A stretch of DNA of 5,815 bases. It comes from Deltaproteobacteria bacterium. GTDB lineage: Bacteria; Desulfobacterota; GWC2-55-46; S146-73. Each line of letters begins with the position of its first letter. Position 1 is the stretch's first letter. Location: positions 1-5,815 of the forward strand of contig WGFF01000180.1 of NCBI GenBank assembly GCA_015492355.1, read 5' to 3'. Made by a program: the position numbers and the translations under genes. Positions 4,641 through 5,815 of the stretch are shown in pieces. The notes below the pieces were generated by a model. That model had not been told where the DNA came from and did no database searches. It worked only from the letters and a program-made list of their open reading frames with translations.

Positions 4641-5717
4641 TTAATCCTCCAGGGCTACTATTACAGGCTCCCCTGCCCTTGGAGCCCAGACCCTATCGGG
4701 TTCCTTGCATATCTCCCTTATTGCAGCCTCCTCGCTGGCAATAAAAACCATATCATCCTTGGTCGCTGCAACAAGGGGACGGAGTTTTATCCTGTCGTTC
4801 AATCCTACAAGCCCCTTGCTGTGGCCAAAGAGTATGGCAAAGGGACCGTTAAGAAGGGCGCTGCCATAGGTGAGCCTCAGAAGGGTTATAGCCTCCTTCT
4901 CCTCCTCGTCCATATAGTCCACATCCTTCCAGAAGGGCGAAGCCAGTACAGTACACGCAGTGGGTATATCGAGCCCGTGCCTCCTTATGAGAAGGTCCAG
5001 AAGATAGGCTGCAACCTCTGTATCCGTAAGGAGTGTGAGCTTGTAGCCGTACATCTCAAGGTATCTCTTGTTGATACCGTAGGAGGATATCTCTCCATTG
5101 TGGACGATAGACCAGTCAAGGAGTGTAAAGGGATGTGCCCCACCCCACCAGCCGGGTGTGTTAGTGGGAAAGCGCGTATGCCCTGTCCATATATAGCCCT
5201 CGTATTCCTCTATCCTGAAGAACTCGGCTATCTCACTCGGTGTGCCCACACCCTTGAACGCCCCCATGTTCTTGCCTGAACTGAATATGTACGCACCCTC
5301 TATCTCTGAATTTATCCTCATGACAGTCCTTACAACAAAATCGTCCTCGCCTATACCACCTTCCATCCTTTCTCTCAGGGGCTTTACAAAGTACCTTACA
5401 ACGCGCGGGCTTATTGCTATGGTCTTTACAGGTCTGGTGGGTATGTCCTCTGCCTTCTCCACATGGTACTCGTTGCGTATGTATTCCTCGCAGGTACGCT
5501 GGCTCGATTCATCGTCATACATTATGTGGAGTGCATAAAAATCCCTGAACTCGGGATATATGCCATAGGCGGCAAAGCCCGCACCAAGACCATTGCCCCT
5601 GTCGTTCATAAGACAGAGGGACCTTACTATCACATCCCCGCCTATCATCCTCTTCTTCTTGCTTATAACACCCGTAAGCCCACAACCAGATATATCCCGC
5701 TGATAGTCGTGATTCAT
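4641..5717 (-). CDS. Glutamate synthase glutaminase subunit (class II amidotransferase), archaeal-type
   Basis: This 358-residue Ntn-type glutamine amidotransferase releases ammonia from glutamine for the FMN subunit. The likely nucleophile is Cys12 in SGCGLTGV. HTRFPTNTP (180-188) carries the glutamine-binding Arg182, HNGE (206-209) the Asn-Gly oxyanion pair, and TDTEV (231-235) the Asp that holds the substrate. LNDRIKLRPLV (306-316) and ASEEAAI (327-333) are further family marks. The nucleophile must be N-terminal to work, so the first 11 residues should be cleaved as a propeptide, as in full-length GltB. The ATG at 5715-5717 has GAGGG about 9 bases upstream. It is first in the operon; the FMN subunit follows after 16 bases. 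GlxB/MgsA are relatives with other products, but the linked ferredoxin-FMN subunit favours glutamate synthase. No convincing promoter was seen between it and the repeat at 5772. Confidence 0.95.
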   Translation of the reverse strand: MNHDYQRDISGCGLTGVISKKKRMIGGDVIVRSLCLMNDRGNGLGAGFAAYGIYPEFRDFYALHIMYDDESSQRTCEEYIRNEYHVEKAEDIPTRPVKTIAISPRVVRYFVKPLRERMEGGIGEDDFVVRTVMRINSEIEGAYIFSSGKNMGAFKGVGTPSEIAEFFRIEEYEGYIWTGHTRFPTNTPGWWGGAHPFTLLDWSIVHNGEISSYGINKRYLEMYGYKLTLLTDTEVAAYLLDLLIRRHGLDIPTACTVLASPFWKDVDYMDEEEKEAITLLRLTYGSALLNGPFAILFGHSKGLVGLNDRIKLRPLVAATKDDMVFIASEEAAIREICKEPDRVWAPRAGEPVIVALED

Positions 5718-5721
5718 ATCA

Positions 5722-5740
5722 AAATACCCTCTTTGTATTT
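5722..5740 (-). promoter_or_regulatory. Leader hairpin displaying the ribosome site of the glutaminase gene
   Basis: AAATAC (5740-5735 on the minus strand) pairs with GTATTT (5727-5722), a 6-bp AT-rich stem. Its 7-base loop, AAAGAGG, contains most of the ribosome binding site for the ATG at 5717. It could modulate translation of the first glutamate synthase gene. The stem is weak, so the role is tentative. Confidence 0.3.
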
Positions 5741-5771
5741 GGTGATGGATATCTTTTTCGGACTTGCCTGT

Positions 5772-5815
5772 ATCCTGAGGGAAACCCCTTTTGTAAAAGG
5801 GGTTTCCCTCAGGAT
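5772..5815. repeat. Palindromic hairpin repeat, right copy
   Basis: Perfect 21-base arms (5772-5792 and 5795-5815) surround a GT loop. The first 40 bases equal 108-147 exactly. The last four bases (GGAT) extend the palindrome here, while the left copy continues with AACT. The window ends precisely at the end of the palindrome, which is how an assembly break at a repeat would look. It lies 54 bases upstream of the glutaminase start codon and would form a strong stem on either strand. Confidence 0.9.

Noticed and set aside
4557..5279. Plus-strand open frame of 240 codons
   Set aside because: It lies antisense to the glutaminase subunit and the start of the FMN subunit, and has no recognisable motifs.
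108..5815. Transposon or composite element bounded by the two palindromes
   Set aside because: The enclosed genes are ordinary chromosomal genes with their own conserved order, no transposase is present, and a palindrome has no orientation to define ends.
1..5815. CRISPR array, tRNA or rRNA genes
   Set aside because: No regularly spaced direct repeats, cloverleaf or rRNA-like sequence was seen on either strand.

Overview
The window looks like a piece of a bacterial chromosome, perhaps a complete short metagenomic contig. GC content is moderate, and the codons ATA (Ile) and AGG/AGA (Arg) are common. The genes are ordinary housekeeping and nitrogen-assimilation genes. Three things suggest a Nitrospirota- or Desulfobacterota-type bacterium: a glutamate synthase split into three archaeal-type subunits, the order zapA / 6S RNA / 5-formyl-THF cyclo-ligase, and hairpin-rich repeats between genes. 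This placement is inference; no rRNA or other phylogenetic marker is present.

Almost everything reads on the minus strand. Running leftward from the right edge: a palindromic repeat (5772-5815), then a three-gene glutamate synthase operon whose order follows the domain order of GltB: glutaminase subunit (4641-5717), ferredoxin + FMN synthase subunit (3116-4624) and GXGXG beta-helix subunit (2312-3049). A stretch of about 390 bases without a convincing gene follows (1925-2311). Next comes a clear sigma70-type promoter (1896-1924) driving a division-protein cassette: a ZapB-like coiled-coil protein (1636-1866) overlapping zapA (1355-1639) by ATGA. Directly after the zapA stop lies a roughly 190-nt RNA that folds into the long rod of 6S RNA (ssrS). 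It is followed by the 5-formyltetrahydrofolate cyclo-ligase gene (383-964).

Ten bases beyond the cyclo-ligase stop there is the start of a 4-oxalocrotonate-tautomerase-type gene that loses family resemblance after about 17-20 codons. There it runs into a hairpin-rich element (about 108-313). The left end of that element is a 40-base sequence repeated exactly at the far right end of the window. At the extreme left, the last codons of a plus-strand gene (possibly metG) and a small terminator face the minus-strand operon.

Functionally there are three themes: ammonia assimilation from glutamine by a ferredoxin-linked glutamate synthase; Z-ring assembly (ZapA/ZapB-like) linked to the global transcription regulator 6S RNA; and folate one-carbon salvage. 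I found no convincing new multi-gene system. The points most worth following are the repeat pair at both ends, the interrupted tautomerase gene, the 6S RNA, and the unassigned 1925-2311 stretch.
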